From Diospyros lotus (taxonomy: Eukaryota > Streptophyta > Magnoliopsida > Ericales > Ebenaceae), in contig NC_068339.1 of the NCBI RefSeq assembly GCF_014633365.1, forward strand, positions 31,195,316-31,259,315: DNA of 64,000 nt, read 5' to 3'. Numbering within the stretch: the first letter of the stretch is position 1; each line of letters begins with the position of its first letter. Both the position numbers and the translations under genes were made by a program. The notes below the pieces were generated by a model, which saw nothing but the letters and a program-made list of their open reading frames with translations, was not told the origin of the DNA and ran no database searches. Shown in pieces: positions 13,681 to 26,079 of this stretch.

Positions 13681-14895
13681 CACTCTAACAAATAGAAAAT
13701 TATTAAATTTGAAACTCCTTCCTAATTTAATCAATTGCCATTTTAGGAAACTCTTTCCATTATGGCGACCCCTCGTCATATCGATGTCATTATGTCTCTT
13801 TGTTCTTTTCTGTGAGAACCTATGACGACATAACTTCTTGTCGAAGTGTCCCACTTAACCATATGTCCGCTCTCCTGGTTTAAGCTAGGGACCGTGCCTA
13901 TTGCGTATGACTCATTAGGCTTTCGAATATGTTGGCAATGTATCGGTACGAACACATAAGACAAGATTGGCCTCTAGCAAGGCGTCATGCCTGCCAAATT
14001 ATTCAGAAGGATTCATAATCCGCAAATAATCTTTCACGAGCATGGTTACCATGTAATTTGATCCTCTCGTCAATGTATCTTATGTGATCTCAAGTTTGCC
14101 AATGTGTTGCTTGATTATGATCATATGAGTTTTTCTTCGGTTATCTAGATCTCTTCACTTAATAGAAAGTGAATCAATAACTCCTTATTGATCTCTTTCA
14201 CCATGGCCATGGATTTAAAGTGAATATCCACCGAAGGTGCCTTAGATATATCATCCTCTATCAAGGGATAGACGAGTCCCATCTTGGCTATGCACCCATC
14301 TCCATAAGCCTCATGATATGCCCAACGATTGCCCACGTGTAGCCTTTGTCTAGGTCCATCAAAATGATGTCAAAGCATACCGATCTTCTTATGAGATAAC
14401 CGTGACAACCTCAGGTCCAAGGATTAGTTACACCTATCTTGTATGAGAATTCCATCAACATATAACCAAAATGGATTATCATGGCGAGTCATGTCCAGTG
14501 ACACATTCTCCAACATTGGTCACCTATGTACTTGTTTAGGCATCCTCATACCTATGGGCGTGAGACCCCCATTGCTATCACATAGCAAAAACATAGCACG
14601 TATAAGTCTTATCGCAATTGTCAATGTCCATTCTTGACATTGCTACGACTTGGGACATTTAATGATGTCTAGAAACCGTGATGCATCATTTCACATCTTT
14701 ATAGATTAATCACAGTATACATCATATGGACTTCTATCAAGTTTCATTTTGTTATTACAATAATAACAAGAAACTAATAGAATGACTTCTTGTGAATTTG
14801 AACAACTCCTTATTTAAATAATAAATATGATTACAATTGTCAGTGTATAACATGCCCAATCTGATTGGGTCTAGAGCACCTACACTAACATTAAC

Positions 14896-16401
14896 AAAAT
14901 AACGAGGCATTATAACACACTCATGGATCCAGTTACAAAATTGTGGAGGAAAATTCATTAACTAAAGCACCATTAGGAGGAAATCCCACTCCACTGAATC
15001 ATATGCCTTCACTAAATCTGCCTTCAACGCATAGTGGGGGGGCCCTTTATGGAGATGATATTAAAAAACCAATTCCTAGGCAAGCAAGACCTTGTCCCCA
15101 ATCAAGCGCCCTAACATGAAAGCTGCCTAAGAAACATCCACTAAGCTAGAGAGCACCATCTTGACCCTCTTGATCAAGATCTTAGTAATGACTTTATACA
15201 AGACATTACAACAAGAAATTGACTTGAATTGGGATGGCATCTCAGGGTAGGTAACCTTAGGAATGAGACAGATTATGATCGCATTCATTTTCTCTAGAAG
15301 GCAACCAGAGAAGAAACTATGCATCGCCTCCACCACATATGGACTTACAATCTCCTAGGGCTTTTTGAAGAACTTAACAATGAATCCATCTGGCCTAGGG
15401 GCCTTATCATCACCCAATCTAAAAATGGTGTTCTTCACTTCCTCAACTGAAACTTTAGCAACGAATGTGTCCCACTAATCTCGCTCCAAGCACTTATCAA
15501 TGAAGGGGGTAATTTCCTCTGGACGCAAAGTAGCTACACGAGTGCTTTACCCAGTAAGATTTTGGAAGTAGGAGACCATAATGCTCGCCACTTCCTCCAT
15601 AGAATTTTTTACCGAGCCATCCTCTTTTTGGAGGCTAATGATTTAATGATTATTTCGCTAAGTCGACATGGATTGGAAGAAAAATTGGGAACACCAATCA
15701 CTTTCTACAGACCACCGAATCTGAGCTCGGAGCCAAAAATAATTAGATTCTTGAGAAAGAGCCGCTAAATAATCCTTATTAAGGTCAAGCTCCCACTAAT
15801 GAAGGACATGGTCATGAGGGTTATCCTGCATCTCTTGTTGAATATTATGCAGTCTATCTCGAAGAAACACAATGAGCTAAAATACATGACTACTAAACCT
15901 ATTAAGGATCTTCATAGCATCCTTAACTGCTCTAAGCTTTTGAGTTACTTGAACCATAGGAACCTCAGGAACCCACCTACTCCAACTAGTAGCCACCCTA
16001 TCCAAGAATAAGGGATAATCAACTAGACGGTTCAAGAATCTAAAAAGATTCCCCTTATTCCAAATATTTCCCTATAAGAACACGATTGCAAGGCTATGAT
16101 CATAGATCCCTGGCTGAAGGAAAAGAATCTTACTCTCTGGATAGCAGGTAAGCCAACCATCATTAACCAGGGCTTTATCCAGCTTACGAAAGATACACTT
16201 TTCTTGAAACTGCTTATTGTTCCACGTCAGTTTTGGCCCACTAAAAGCCAAATTCTAAAGTGAAGCAGAAGAGAGAAATCCATTAACCTGCACATTCCCA
16301 AAGATATAGAGGTGTTTCCACCTCTCATCTCATAACTATTTCAATAAACTTTAAAATCACTTAGGAGGAGCCAAGGGTCATTAGCAATCGACACCCCCGT
16401 T
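14896..16401 (-). pseudogene. LINE fragment 3: endonuclease/RT linker and RT fingers
   Basis: Minus-strand translation gives PDGF near 15380, IICLIPKV near 15270 and SISCCNVLYKVITKIL at about 15180-15230. Next come a KADLVKAYDSVEW-type motif near 15020 and a FCNWIHECV segment at about 14920-14945. These are the first RT blocks of plant LINE ORF2. The region 15440-16400 is the less conserved linker between endonuclease and RT. Multiple stops are present. The upstream part lies across the solo LTR 16402-18851 and the CACTA element. Confidence 0.88.
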
Positions 16402-18852
16402 TGTAATACCCAAGAAATTATTAAGGGTATACGTGGTATTTAATAAAGGGTATAACCTGAATTATCGAAAGAATAAGGCTATAGGACACACTAACGCAGT
16501 TTTAGACAACTGAATCAGTCTGAGGGAGTACCCGAGGACCCTAGACGATTAAGGAAAATGGTATAGTATTAACGAGTGATTTAAATTATGATTTTTAGTG
16601 ATGAAAGAAATTAGATCGGGAACAGTTTTCGGTACAGTTGTTGACCGGGCTGAGAAAACCGAATCGACGTAGGAGATGTCCAGAAGGTTAATGGAGCGTG
16701 TCAAGGACTAGTATTTAATGTGTAAAACAACCCTTAAGCGATTTCGGGTTAAATCAAATGGATTTAAGGTCACTTTGACCAATCGGGCCCAAGTGTAATT
16801 TTCTAAATTTGCCCGAGGGAGGTCAAAACAGTAATTTTTCAGGAATTTCGAGGGACAAGTGAGATGTACAAAGCTTGTGGGCCTTAGTGATATAGTTGGA
16901 TTTATCAGGGGTGTTATGGAGGGGACAAAAATGTCATTTGAAGAAAATTGGAGAAAAAATGTAATAAATGAAACTTGTGGTGTGAACACAATCGGTCGCC
17001 ATAATCAAACCGCACATGGAGGCTGAAACCGGCGATGGGACGGCCAAGGAGGACTTGGGGGAGGTTCTATACGGCGTGGGGTTTCTTGTAGGCCAAGTTG
17101 TGGCTGGTGATTGGCCGGATCTTGGCCGGATTTTCGTTATAAATAGCAAGGGTTTCGGCCGAAACTTGGCAAGAAAATCGAACACCATTTTGGATGTTTT
17201 TGAAGGAGTGGTTAAGGGGCTATTGGTGCTTGCATCAAGGGGAAGATTTTGGGATATTTTGGGAGCATTTTCATCAAGCATAGAGGCTGATTGAAGCTCG
17301 GTCGAGAATGGGTGGCGGTCCACCTTGCCGGACCTGCAACTCGACTTTTGGGGTGTTTTCCGGTGAGTTTTCGAGCTCCAACCAGTTCAAACATGATCGA
17401 CTTCGAGTGGGCTTCAAGGGGGTGCCTTCAGATCGGTCATCGGAGACATTGGTGGTGGCTGGAAAATTGGGGAAGAAGGTGGCGCGTGGCTGCACGCACC
17501 ACACACCACTCACACCCACGCGCTGGGCGCGTGAGAGCGCGTGACAGGGGCAAAAATGGTATTTTCTTTTTCAGCATTTTTCTTAATTTATTTTAGGAAT
17601 TATAATGTGGAAAAAATGGGAAAAATGTTTGAGGAAATAAGTATTTTGGAATTATCAAGGTGAAAAATGGGAGAAAATAAAGAAAATTATGGGAAAATTA
17701 AGGAAAATAGATTTTAATGCTTCTTTAATTAAATATGATGTTTAGGAAGTATCTCGGCTTGAGGTTGAGTACAAGTTCAAGTATTTGGTGATTTGGCAAG
17801 CAAATCGAGGCTACACACGAGGATTGAGGCAATCCGAATATGTTCGAGGTGAGTGGTTTGACTCTAGTTTTACCTTTGTTTTAGATATGTCTTGGTCTGA
17901 GTGTAGAGAGTTCAGGTGAACGAGTGACACGGTAGGGCACTCGAAACCAAAACTCGGGATGCTATGCTTATGCGTTTTATTCATGTATATATGGTATCAT
18001 TTGCATATTGATCATGTGATATGTTGCATCAACTGTTTTTACTTGCAAAAGAGTCGGTGCATGGCGTGTGATTTTCATATCATCGGGGTATTGATTTTCA
18101 TGTTGTTATTTGGGTCCATATGGGAAGAGATGGGGTCTTCTTGAGAATGGGACAAGGTTAATCCTGGTGAACGAGTGACACAGTAGGGCACTTGAGGGAT
18201 AAAGTATGTCGCGGTAAGGTCAACCCCATCGGTGTGTGGAATGGATTTTCCACGGGAGGTTGAGTATGTCAGGAAGATTTCTCAAGTTAGACGTGTTTGC
18301 ATTTGTCATTTTGTCTGTGTATGCCATGCTCGTATGTTTGTTCATACATTATGTAAACTGTTTCATGCCGTCACTTAGATGTTTTGTCATCTAACCTAGG
18401 TTATGCCCCTGGAACGTTCAATGTTCCAGTCAGGGACTGCTGCGAGGGCAAAGACATGGTCGGTTGAAGGTCAACGGTGCTTAGATTGATAGTTGTTGTA
18501 AACTTTGGGGGTTTGGTATGTATTCCAGCGTGTGTATAAGCAGTTGTACGATAACGTTGTTATCATTTTGGTCATTTGTATTACATATTTCGTTATGGAA
18601 ATACTATGTAAGAACCTCGGTGTTTGATGTTAATCTATCCACTGCGTTATGATATGTCTCGTTTAGTTGTTAAGATTATTGATCTTGTTAAGTTAAACGG
18701 GCAAGGCTGGGGTTCTCGAGATCTTGTGTGTGCGTGTGAAGGTTGTTCCCGAAGCACCGCGCGTGATGATATTAAATATATATATATAAAAAAAAAAAAG
18801 TTATCCGAGAATACCCTTATAGTGACACACCTGGCGAGGCAGGGTCTTACAC
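16397..18852 (+). mobile_element. Gypsy solo LTR, TGTAATACCC family (LTR 16402-18851)
   Basis: The LTR starts TGTAATACCCAAGAAATTATT and ends GGTCTTACA, with no PBS after it. A TATAAATAG box lies at 17138-17146 on the plus strand. The left flank is CCGTT; after removing the CACTA element (18856-20583) the right flank reads CCATT, a 4-of-5 TSD match. The LTR start closely matches solo LTR I at 34932. GC-rich sequence near 17480-17550 follows the TATA box. Confidence 0.82.
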
Positions 18853-18992
18853 CATCACTACAAAAAACAGGTTTTTTTGCGGCGGTTTTGAAAACCGCCG
18901 CTAAACGCCAAATTTAGCGGCGATTTTCCAAAAACCGCCGATAAAATACAAAAAAAAATTAATAAATAAAAAATAAAAAAATAATAATTTTT

Positions 18993-19530
18993 GTGTCGGT
19001 TTGAAACCGCCGCTAAATTCAGTAAATAAAAAATTAAAATTAAATTTAGCAGCGGTTTTCAAAAACTGCCGCTAAAATACAAAAAAAATTAATAATTAAA
19101 AAATAAAAAAAATTAATTTTTGCGGCGGTTCAAAACCGCCGCTAAATTCATTAAATAAAAAAATTAAAATTAAATTTAACGGTGATTTTTTGAAAACCGC
19201 TGCTAAAATACAAAAAAAAAAAATTAATAATTAAAAAATAAAAAATAAATTAATTTTTGCGGCGGTTCAAAACCGCCGCTAAATTCATTAAATAAAAAAA
19301 TTAAAATTAAATTTAACGGCGATTTTTCGAAAACCGCTGCTAAAATACAAAAAAAAAATTAATAATTAAAAAATAAAAAATAAATTAATTTTTGCGACGG
19401 TTTGAAACTGTCGCTAAATTCATTAAATAAAAAATACAAAAAAATTATATTATTAATAAAAAAATTAAATTAATAAAAAGTAAAAAAATTATAAATTAAA
19501 AAATTAAATCTGAACATATATTATGCATAA
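18993..19530. repeat. Sub-terminal tandem repeats of the CACTA element (about 129-137 bp)
   Basis: GCGGCGGTT-type motif starts occur at 18993, 19122, 19259 and 19394, spacings 129, 137 and 135. Each unit holds a hairpin-forming GCGGCGGTT...AACCGCCGC pair separated by A/T-rich filler. Related single motifs recur at the other end (20318-20560). Confidence 0.85.
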
Positions 19531-20112
19531 ATTAAATAAAAATTAAATTAAATAATTAAAAATACAAAAAAAAACGAAAAACAACTCCAACACGTTAAAA
19601 TATAAAAAAATTAAAAATTAAATAATCAAAATAAAAATAAAAAATTAAAATGACTCCAACTGAATTCATAAAATTAAATTAATAATAATTAAAAAATTAA
19701 TAATTAAAAAGTTAAAATAATCTGAATATATATTATACATTAATTAAAAAATAAAAAATAAAAAATAAATCTGAATATATTATATTCAAAAAGAATTTAT
19801 TTATTTGTATTATTTTTTATCTTTATTAATTCTATTTCTTATTTTATTACAATAATTTTTTAATTAAAATAGTACAAAAAACGTATATGTTTTTTTTAAT
19901 TAAAATAATTATATATTATGATATATTTATATTATTTTTATGTAATATATAAATATAATATTTATTATTTTTCATATATCTTATATCATATATTTATTTA
20001 TTACATATAAACATATATATATAATGTATATTATAATTATATTGTATAATATAATATAAATATATATGGCTTGTTTACTATAAATATTATTTGCGCGAGT
20101 ATATGTTGAAGG

Positions 20113-20184
20113 AGCTTGCTGGATCGAGTGGTTATGCGCGCGCAGGAGCATCCCGGCCACCCGGGTTCGAAACTCGGGAGCAAC
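20113..20184 (+). ncRNA. tRNA-like (Pol III A-box/B-box) segment inside CACTA, probably non-functional
   Basis: TGGATCGAGTGG at 20120-20131 fits a tRNA A-box and GGTTCGAAACT at 20164-20174 fits a B-box. A 5-bp T-stem pairs 20161-20165 with 20173-20177 (one G-U) around a TTCGAAA loop. The 7-base acceptor arms do not pair, so this is not an intact tRNA. It could be a SINE head or a captured tRNA relic. Confidence 0.45.
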
Positions 20185-20586
20185 AGAGTTCAGAATTAAT
20201 TCGTGCACCCAGTGGGTGCGCCAGGGCGCGCGCGGTTGTAGCAGTGCGCGCGGCCGCGGTCGCAGCCGCGCGCTAGTGTGATCAGCCAAAATTAAATTTT
20301 TTTTCTAGTTTTAAAATAGCGGCGGTTTTAAAATCGCCGCTAAAATCAAAATATTTTATAAAAAAATAAAAAATATTAAAATTTAAAATTGCCGCTAAGT
20401 TTAACAAAACTGCCGCAAAAAATTTCATTTTGCGGCGGTTATTCCAGCGGTTGCTAAAAACCGCCGCTAAAACCACCGCGACCCCTCATATAGCGGCGGT
20501 TTTCAAAACCGCCGCTAAAACACTTAGCGGCGGTTTGCTAAATGACAAAAAAACCGTCGCTAAAACCCAATTTTTTTGTAGTGCAT

Positions 20587-20981
20587 TCCTCTTAGATAAT
20601 TCCATGAATGAGCTTGGTCCACTTCCTCATTCTTGGCATAAATGGAAGTTGGGAAGAAATGAGTGATAATATCAAGACCCGTCACTCTAACATGAATAAA
20701 CTGGTCTGACATGCTCAAAACTACCAAATTAAGGGCAGACGAGTCGTGACCTACCCAAATACTCCCCTTATTGCACCTATCATAATTAAAATCCCAATTC
20801 CAAAAGGGTATAGTAGCTTGAGAGACTTTCTCAGCATGCCCTTCTTAGACTCGAGATTCTAAAATAACCACTACAGACAACTTATTATGGGAAATAGGAG
20901 ACCGAACCTCCCACTGCTTTGGGACCTAATTTAGGCCCCTCACATTCCATGCATCAATTTGCATCATAAACACTCCTGAGA
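20587..20981 (-). pseudogene. LINE fragment 4: start of endonuclease domain
   Basis: Minus-strand reading from about 20968 gives MMQIDAWNVRGLN, the canonical N-terminus of the apurinic-type endonuclease of plant LINE ORF2. A stop follows directly. Downstream toward 20600 the frame resembles the EN domain (a GSIWVG segment near 20760). The rest of EN is on the far side of the CACTA element and solo LTR, at about 16400. ORF1 and the LINE 5' end are not visible because element C was inserted at 20987. Confidence 0.85.
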
Positions 20982-20986
20982 GGGTG

Positions 20987-22734
20987 TGTAATACCCAAGA
21001 ATTTCTTGAGAACTCAAGTGTAATTATTTTGGGGTGTAAGTGAATTTTTTTAAAATTTAGGGGGTCAGGTGTAATTTTCAAAGTTGAGGGCAAGGGGTTG
21101 AAAGTGCAAGAGAGTAAAAAAAAGGAGGACAAAACAACAAAAATGGTGTGAAACCTTCAAATGGGTTAACGGTCGCACTGGTCGCCAGCGGTGGAGGTTG
21201 AATAACCATCGTTTAAGGGTGTTTTAGACCATCATGGCCTAGAGCTAGGTCTTTTGGTATAAGGCATGACCGTGATTGATCGAAAAGTCAGTCAAAAAGG
21301 CTATAAATAACAAGGAAATGGGTCGAGGGTTTCATCAATCTTTGCTTAAAAAATCAGAGGGTTTGGGCTTGGATGAGGGGCTTTTGTTCTTTAGGTGTTA
21401 GGGATCATTTCTGGAGAATTTGGGGAGTTTCCGTGTTGATTTGAAGGTGTTACGAAGCTTGGTCAGAAAGTAAGGTATCACCAAAGTCGAGGTTTAATTA
21501 GTCGATTTGAGGGTGCTTTGATTAGAATTTCAAGTTAAGGGTGGTTCCATCGTGTTTAGGAGGAAAAATCGAGCCAAGAGGGGAAGAAAAAAAAAAAAAG
21601 AAGCCAAAACTAGGTCATCGGTGGTGAGAGGATCACCAGAGAAAATGACTGGCAAATGGGGCGCATGAGGTGGATGTGCTGGGTGAGTGGTTGTAGGCGT
21701 GTGAGAAGGTAGGGAAAAATAAGGAAAAAAAGAGAAGAAAAAAGGAAAAAAATAAAAAAATAGGGAAAAAATTTAGAAAAAATTCTAGGAAATTGGGAAT
21801 TTTAGTTTTATTAACTTTTTGAAAAATTTGGTCAAGAAGTTTGTCAGGGTTTGAGTTTTGAGGATAAGGCACGCATATCGTGAAAGCCTTATAAGCTAAA
21901 TCAAGGGGTGTGGTTTACACCAAAGATTTATACGTGATATGTTACCTAAATAAATATGGAATTTATGAGGGATTTGCCAAGTTCATCTGATTTATGTGCA
22001 TCATGTTATATATATCCATATTCATTTTATATTGCCTTCGTAATAGTGATATAGCATTGAGCATGATATTATTAGCATATCAATAATTGTGTCATCCATG
22101 TTGATTTCGGTGGAATGGGATGTTGCCCTAGTAGCATAGCCACATTTTCCCAAGTGAGAATTGCCGGAATAATTGCAAAAGTCTCCTACGCCGGGGATCA
22201 ATTTTCCCCAGAGTGAGAATTATCGGGATGACTGCCTAGGGTTCCGTGCTAGGATTAGAATGCTGGTGAAAGCTACGTTAAGGTGTTGGTTTATTTATGT
22301 CCATGCATCATTCATTCATGAAATTTATTTTAACCCTCACTTAGAAGATTCATCTTCTAATTTGAACTTTTGTTCCTGGAATATTCCATGTTCTAGGTGA
22401 ATCGAGTAGTAAGAAGGGAAAAGGAGTGGTCAGAGCATAATTTAATTTCAATTCATGTTTTTCCCTATGAAGGAATCCTAGTGTAAATGTTATTTCCCTT
22501 ATTGAATATTGTAATTTATTAGCTGTTGAGAATAGTAGTGTACGGTTGTGTTTGTATGAAATTATGATATTCTTTAGGTTTCGATTCTAGCTTCCGCAAG
22601 TGTTTAAATTATCTTTCCTTAGCTTATCATATGGAATGTTGTATGTGTTTATATATGGGGATTTTATATTAAGGAATTTGTGGGAAAAAAGATCCTGAGA
22701 ATAATAGCACGCTGGGGAAGAGCGGGTTGTTACA
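20987..22734 (+). mobile_element. 5' LTR of gypsy element C (1748 bp)
   Basis: It starts TGTAATACCCAAGAATTTC, has a TATAAATAA box at 21302-21310, and ends GGGTTGTTACA directly before a PBS. The left flank is GGGTG. Its 3' LTR is not in the window. The element is Tekay-like by its gag start and protease. It was inserted into the 5' part of the minus-strand LINE and was later split by D, E and G. Confidence 0.88.
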
Positions 22735-22736
22735 GT

Positions 22737-22748
22737 TTGTATCAGAGC
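22737..22748 (+). other. PBS of element C
   Basis: TTGTATCAGAGC, one mismatch from the tRNA-iMet PBS TGGTATCAGAGC, starting two bases after the LTR end. Confidence 0.85.
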
Positions 22749-22856
22749 TAACAACATATTTGGAGACTTAGGAAATATTGATAAGGGATTTGTGGTTTTG
22801 AGGTTTAGAAAATTTTAGTTACGGATATTGATAGAGGGAATCATTGGAATAACAGA

Positions 22857-23299
22857 ATGGAAGATAACTATCTCGAACAATTTTTGGTGACGCATTGGAC
22901 ACAACGGTTAAAAGCGAGGGGACCAGTGGTTGCTAATTTCTTTGGATATCTTAATATTCTAGAAGATATTATAGAGGACGTACCCCCAAGTAGTTACCAA
23001 TAACCCAACCTAACGCATGTTCAGATTGATTTCCTAATAAACCATCTTGAGGGAGATTAAAGGGCTCTTGCGAAATGGATTCAACAGATAGGCGACTATG
23101 AGTCATTATACTTCTTTTGTGAACAACTTTGCGAACATCTCGCACAGTATTTTGAGAAAGTTGTAGAGGAAGTGAACGGTGTGAGATCATTGCAATCAGT
23201 TCAGATGAGGAAGACGATTCGGTCGAGTCCCATGACGATCATGACGGATTAGTAGTGGAATCTAAAGATGACTTGGCTGGGAGCAATGCTTGGATCTAG
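22857..23299 (+). pseudogene. Degenerate extra reading frame between PBS and gag of element C
   Basis: From ATG at 22857 one frame stays open to about 23180 apart from two TAA codons (near 23001 and 23058). After a frame change it continues into an acidic stretch (ISSDEEDDSVESHDDHDG at about 23190-23245), ending at a TAG near 23297. The length is about 145 codons. It lies ahead of the recognisable gag start at 23547, in a leader of about 810 bases, whereas the related element D has only about 180 bases there. I do not recognise the product. It may be a lineage-specific upstream ORF, a gag N-terminal extension, or chance. Confidence 0.4.
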
Positions 23300-23546
23300 A
23301 AGTCATCTAGTCCCTGAGAGAAGAAATGGACTGAAAATAGCTGAAGAATAAACCCCCTTCTAGTTGTTTTAATGTTTATGTTAGAAAGAAACCCTCATAA
23401 TGACGTTTTGGAACCATGTATTATAATAGAATGGTGGTTTGAGGTCATGTACTATATTTGAACGATGGTTTGAGGTTGAAATAAAAAAATTTCTTTTGAG
23501 CAAAATTTTCTTCTTGGAATGTGATTTCATCTTGTTTCCCTTACAG

Positions 23547-24269
23547 ATGGTCACTATTATAAGAAGAAGTAGGAAAATGGTGGCAAACCATGGAGCGAGC
23601 CCTACAACGGTCCAATTCGGGACAAGGGTCGAGGTCATCTAATTCAGGATAAGAGTCGAAGTCAAGTCAGGCTCGGACGGTATCATGGGAAATGTTTAAG
23701 GAAGCTTTCAATGCCAAATATTTTCCTCAAAGTTAGAGAGAGGAAAAGAATTGGGAATTCATGAAGTTGAAGCAAATGGGTGAGATGACGGTAACTCAGT
23801 ACGATACAAAGTTCACCCAACTTATTAAGTATTGGTCATGTACGAGGCTAATGAGTGGTAGAAGGCACATAAATTCTTGTCTTGATTACGGGTGGAATTA
23901 CAATAGGCCCTGAGCACTTAAGCCATTCACATGTACGAGGAAGCTTTAAATCGAGCCCAAACTATAGAGAGAAATCTATTGTGAGTGGGACTAATGAAAT
24001 TCTAAGAAGTGAAAGGACGTTAGGATCATGGAATAGAGAATAAGAACTTTCAACACAATTGTTGATGCCTTTGGTGTAAGAAGAACAACTCGGGAAAAAA
24101 ATGTTTGTTGAGGACCATCAACTATTTTGTGTGTGGAGAAGAAGGGCATCTGGGAAGAGACTGTTCCAAAAAGAGAGAAACACCTCCTGTAAGGAACCCA
24201 GGAAAAATCATATGTTTTAATTTACCAGAAACCTGGGAATATTGCAGGAGAGTGTCCGAAGAGGCCAAG
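23547..24269 (+). pseudogene. gag of element C (5' part), broken
   Basis: A short frame begins MVTIIRRSRKMVANHG, a typical chromovirus gag start, and stops near 23640. Other frames carry capsid-like sequence (LKQMGEMTVTQYDTKFTQL at about 23765-23825) and a zinc-knuckle relic (YFVCGEEGHLGRDC near 24115-24156) whose first Cys is Tyr. A second knuckle begins at about 24210 and is cut by element D. The rest of the gag-protease junction lies at 39232-39332 and protease at 51897-52379. Frameshifts make it non-functional. Confidence 0.75.
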
Positions 24270-26065
24270 TGTAATACCCCATATTTTTGTGAGATTGCTA
24301 CGTATTTTAAGTGAGTTTAAAATATCGAAAAGTGGCTTGATGGTAAAATAAATTGTCGAATCAATGGAAGGGAGTACCTTGGGTCATAAATACTTGAGGA
24401 AATAGGACATTTCAAAGGGTTATGAAGGTCTTGAAGGAGAAGTTCAATTTCTGAGCTAGGGGCAAAATTGTAATATTTGAGGTTCGGGTAAAAGTATAAT
24501 TTACCTAAAAACCAGGGGTATTAGCCTAATCAGTCCTTTCTTCGGAGACTAAAATGCAATTAAAAATTGGCCTAGGGACCAAGTTGAAAAGGGTCTAAGT
24601 GCAATTATCTGAAAAGTTTGGGCCAAAGTATAATTCTTGAAACCTTTTTTCCCAGGGGCATCTGGGAGATTAAGGATAAAATCTCATGATGACTTTAGAG
24701 ATAAGATGAAAGCTCATGATGACTTATTTGATAAGATTTGATGAGATTTGATTAGATGCGATTTGATTTGGATAAAATTTGATTGGATGTGATTTGATTT
24801 GGATAAGATTTGATAAGGATAAGAATGATTGCAGAAAATCTAAGATGATTTGGAATGATTAGAGAATATCTTAGAAGATTTGGAATGATTAGAGAATATT
24901 TTAGAAGATTTGAAATGATTAGAATATCTTGAAAAATTTTGAAAATATTTGAAATGATTGTGACTTAATTGGTGGCTAAGTTTCCAAGCCTATAAATAAG
25001 GTGCTCATGGCCAAGGGTTTCCTCATTCTAAGTTGTGATAAATTCGTGCTAGACGAGAGTGCTTCGAGCTTAGTGGATAGAAGACTTTTGTTCCTAGAGA
25101 AGAAGAAGCACTTGCTTAATGCGTGAGGGCGTGTGAGGAGGTGGTTTGGTCAGAAGACTTGAGGATTTGCACAAATTTTGAGGAATCCCAAAATTAAGTC
25201 AAAGTGAGACTCCGGCACTCAAACTCCTATTTTTTGTAAAGCTCATATTGTATGAAACGTATTTTGTCTAACGTTCTTATACGCAAAATCATATTGTTCT
25301 TTTACAAGAAATCATGTTGCATATATGAAATGTATTTTTCTGAAAAATATATGTTGTTGGGTTTTCAATTATTTCATTTATAAAATTCATGTGGCCATAC
25401 TGTTGCACCTATTTGTTGTTGGCCCAGGGTAAAAGTCGGATATCCCCTAAGAGGCGCTATGAGTGCGCCATCGAGAAAGCTCTCATGGGGAAGACCACGA
25501 GCCTAAGGGACAGTGGATGTGGTGTGTGCATGAGTTTTATGAGGTCGGGCCGAGGTGACATGATTAGGGACCTCTTGAAAGGTGTTGTGCATGCGCCTTT
25601 GAGAAAGCTCTCATTGGAGAAGATTGATATGTTCTAGGTTCGAGGAGCGGCTCTAAGGGAAAGGACATAACTGAAGAATAAGTTTGTGTTTCCATTTGTA
25701 TCATGTTTTAGCACGTCTTTCGTTATGTATGCAAACCTTAGTATGTTATGGTTATGTTTGAGATGTTTGATTATTGCTTTAGAGAGATGATATCCATGTA
25801 ATTCCTCTTATAGACATCTCGAACAACTTCTTATATTATAAATAAAGCATTATGGTTATGAACCATATCAGGTTCAATCTAGCTTTCATATTCGTAATTA
25901 TACCGCCTATCTTAACTATTTGTTTATTGGGTTTGTTAGGCTGAGAAGTTGAAATTTGGGATTTTTAGGAATTGTATGTCACATTTTGATGGTTGTGGTG
26001 TGAAAAAGGAAAAGAAATCTTGAAATCCTAAGTTATAACACGCCTGGAAAATTTGGGGTGTTACA
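24270..26065 (+). mobile_element. 5' LTR of element D
   Basis: It starts TGTAATACCCCATATTTTTG and ends TTGGGGTGTTACA before a PBS. A TATAAATAAG box lies at 24991-25000. Compared with the 3' LTR it lacks about 145 bp near 25634, a segment also found in the related LTRs of C and I, so the 5' copy was deleted. Confidence 0.9.
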
Positions 26066-26067
26066 GT

Positions 26068-26079
26068 TAGTATCAGAGT
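26068..26079 (+). other. PBS of element D
   Basis: TAGTATCAGAGT, two mismatches from the tRNA-iMet type PBS, starting two bases after the LTR. The mismatches fit decay after insertion. Confidence 0.75.

Larger units (their letters stand above)
10287..14895 (-). mobile_element. Copia solo LTR with TSD TTAAC (LTR 10292-14890)
   Basis: Read on the minus strand the LTR starts TGTTAGTGTAGGTGCTC and ends CTTACTTAACTTTCA. The 5-bp TSD TTAAC is perfect at 10287-10291 and 14891-14895. Without the nested gypsy LTR (11069-13675 plus one TSD copy) it is about 2.0 kb, in the range of Angela-like copia LTRs. It sits inside the RT domain of the LINE. A 41-bp tandem repeat occurs at about 10865-11040. Confidence 0.88.
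18853..20586. mobile_element. CACTA (En/Spm-like) non-autonomous DNA transposon
   Basis: The element spans 18856-20583, beginning CACTACAAAAAA and ending TTTTTTTGTAGTG. These are inverted termini typical of CACTA elements, with the 3-bp TSD CAT at 18853-18855 and 20584-20586. Both sub-terminal regions carry many GCGGCGG/CCGCCGC inverted motifs, the usual transposase-binding architecture. At about 1.73 kb, with no transposase frame, it would need enzyme in trans. It landed right beside a gypsy solo LTR end inside LINE sequence. Confidence 0.93.

Noticed and set aside
20113..20184. Functional tRNA gene
   Set aside because: A-box, B-box and T-stem are present but acceptor arms do not pair and no anticodon arm is evident.
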